A DNA stretch of 22,298 bases from Desulfotignum sp. Its GTDB lineage: Bacteria > Desulfobacterota > Desulfobacteria > Desulfobacterales > Desulfobacteraceae. Numbering within the stretch: position 1 is the first letter of the stretch; each line of letters begins with the position of its first letter. The position numbers were made by a program, and so were the translations under genes. This document shows positions 21,126 through 22,298 of this stretch, piece after piece. The stretch covers positions 1-22,298 of the forward strand of contig JAIPDY010000021.1 of the NCBI GenBank assembly GCA_021737445.1. The letters are read 5' to 3'. The notes beneath the pieces are model-generated. The model was not told the DNA's origin and ran no database searches. It saw nothing but the letters and a program-made list of their open reading frames with translations.

Positions 21126-22298
21126 ATGAAAAGAATAAAAATCAACCGGTTGACCGGGTATGACACCTCCCCGGGAAAGGTGCTGATCAAAGGATGGGTG
21201 CGGACCCGGCGGGATGCCAAAGGATTTTCCTTTATGGAGATCAATGACGGATCCTGTCTGAAAAATATCCAGGTGGTGGCAGGCAGCGAGCTGGCCAATT
21301 ATGCAGATATCCAGGGCATCACCACAGGGTCTGCCGTGGCGGTTGCAGGAGATCTGCTGGCGTCTCCGGGCAAGGGCCAGAAATGGGAGATCCAGGCAGC
21401 AGATGTCGAAATCATCAGCCTGGCACCGGACACCTATCCTTTGCAGAAAAAACGGCATTCAGATGAGTTTTTGCGCACCATCGCCCATCTGCGGCCCAGA
21501 ACCAACAAATACGGAGCAGCCTTTCGGATCAGGTCTGAGATGGTGCATGCCGTCCACCGGTTTTACAGGGAAAAGGGCTTTTTTTACCTTACCTCGCCTG
21601 TGATCACAGGATCCGATTGTGAAGGGGCCGGGGAAATGTTCCGGGTCACCAGCCTGGATCCGGATGCAGTTGCAAAACAGGGGAAAATGGATTTTTCACA
21701 GGATTTTTTCGGCCAGGAATCCAACCTCACCGTATCCGGGCAGTTGTCCGCCGAGATGTTTGCCCTGGCACTGGGGGATGTGTATACTTTCGGCCCCACC
21801 TTCCGGGCGGAAAACTCCAACACCAGCCGGCATGTGGCGGAATTCTGGATGCTGGAACCGGAAATGGCGTTCTGTGATCTTTCTGGCAGCATGGACCATG
21901 GAGAGGAACTGGTAAAATCTTTGGTGAACCATGCCCGCACCGCCTGCACAGATGATCTGGATCTGTTTGTAAAGTTTGTGGATAAGGGCCTGGCCGGGCG
22001 GCTGGATACCCTTTCCGCCAAAACCTTTGAGCGGATATCTTATACCGAAGCCATTAAAATTCTTGAAAAATCCAGTAAAAAATTTACATACCCGGTCAGC
22101 TACGGCACGGACCTTCAGTCAGAACATGAGCGGTTTCTGGCGGAAGAATATGTGAAAAAACCGGTGTTTTTGTTTGATTATCCCAAAGAGATCAAACCTT
22201 TTTACATGCGCATCAATGATGACGAAAAAACCGTGGCAGCCGTGGATCTTCTGGTCCCCGGCATCGGGGAACTCATCGGCGGCAGCCAGAGGGAAGAA
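21126..22298 (+). CDS. asnS: Asparaginyl-tRNA synthetase, 3' end off the window
   Basis: Attaches asparagine to tRNA-Asn in the cytosol. The visible 391 codons run off the right edge; the complete enzyme is usually about 460 residues. An N-terminal OB anticodon-binding domain (KVLIKGWVRTRRDAKGFSF, MEINDGSCLKNIQVV) is followed by class II synthetase sequence. This includes HLRPRTNKYGAAFRIR, TSPVITGSDCEGAGEMF, TVSGQLSAEMFALALG, the motif-2-like TFGPTFRAENSNTSRHVAEFWMLEPE, and VPGIGELIGGSQRE near the end. These separate AsnRS from AspRS. ATG 21126 is preferred because an AGGA site lies 7 nt before it; ATG 21120 is only 2 nt from the same site. It is divergent from the radical SAM gene. Confidence 0.96.
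   Translation, partial: MKRIKINRLTGYDTSPGKVLIKGWVRTRRDAKGFSFMEINDGSCLKNIQVVAGSELANYADIQGITTGSAVAVAGDLLASPGKGQKWEIQAADVEIISLAPDTYPLQKKRHSDEFLRTIAHLRPRTNKYGAAFRIRSEMVHAVHRFYREKGFFYLTSPVITGSDCEGAGEMFRVTSLDPDAVAKQGKMDFSQDFFGQESNLTVSGQLSAEMFALALGDVYTFGPTFRAENSNTSRHVAEFWMLEPEMAFCDLSGSMDHGEELVKSLVNHARTACTDDLDLFVKFVDKGLAGRLDTLSAKTFERISYTEAIKILEKSSKKFTYPVSYGTDLQSEHERFLAEEYVKKPVFLFDYPKEIKPFYMRINDDEKTVAAVDLLVPGIGELIGGSQREE

Overview
This is a 22.3 kb bacterial chromosome segment of roughly even GC content. Gene content and protein style suggest an anaerobic Desulfobacterota member, probably Desulfobacteraceae-like. Pointers are the Mrp/NifX-type pair, a B12-type radical SAM/DUF2344 fusion next to ribonuclease G, and YkgJ and PrmA-like genes downstream of mnmE. 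The taxonomic call is an inference; no rRNA or other marker gene is present. No IS element, CRISPR array, tRNA or rRNA was seen.

Left part (1-6386). A minus-strand operon encodes a thioredoxin, a 68-aa Cys/His-rich B-box-like protein and a BASS/ACR3-like permease that runs off the left edge. Next comes a remnant (1613-1834) of a potassium-channel RCK domain. After it, behind a near-consensus sigma70 promoter, lies a plus-strand four-gene operon: two DUF1538 membrane proteins, a PII-like protein and a two-CBS-domain protein. A complete two-TM, tandem-RCK potassium channel follows on the minus strand. The remnant and this channel are direct repeats flanking the operon. The operon looks like a ligand-regulated membrane transport module of unknown substrate and is the most interesting item in the window.

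Middle (6387-9503). A DMT/EamA permease (plus) is followed by a minus-strand Mrp/NBP35-type Fe-S ATPase plus NifX-like pair, the latter with a long Gly-rich tail. A plus-strand ssb comes next, with a perfect 14-bp palindrome beside its promoter.

Right (9532-21041). A long minus-strand run is read from right to left. The first unit is a radical SAM fusion protein and ribonuclease G. A near-perfect promoter then starts rpmH-rnpA-yidD-yidC-jag(khpB)-mnmE, the classic RNA-processing and membrane-insertion cluster. It continues with tight or overlapping junctions into ykgJ-like, an unknown 117-aa gene, a winged-helix/PrmA-like methyltransferase and a DUF4124-SNase protein. The small genes rpmH and yidD are included, and rnpA uses a TTG start. 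The window ends inside a plus-strand asparaginyl-tRNA synthetase gene that diverges from the radical SAM gene.
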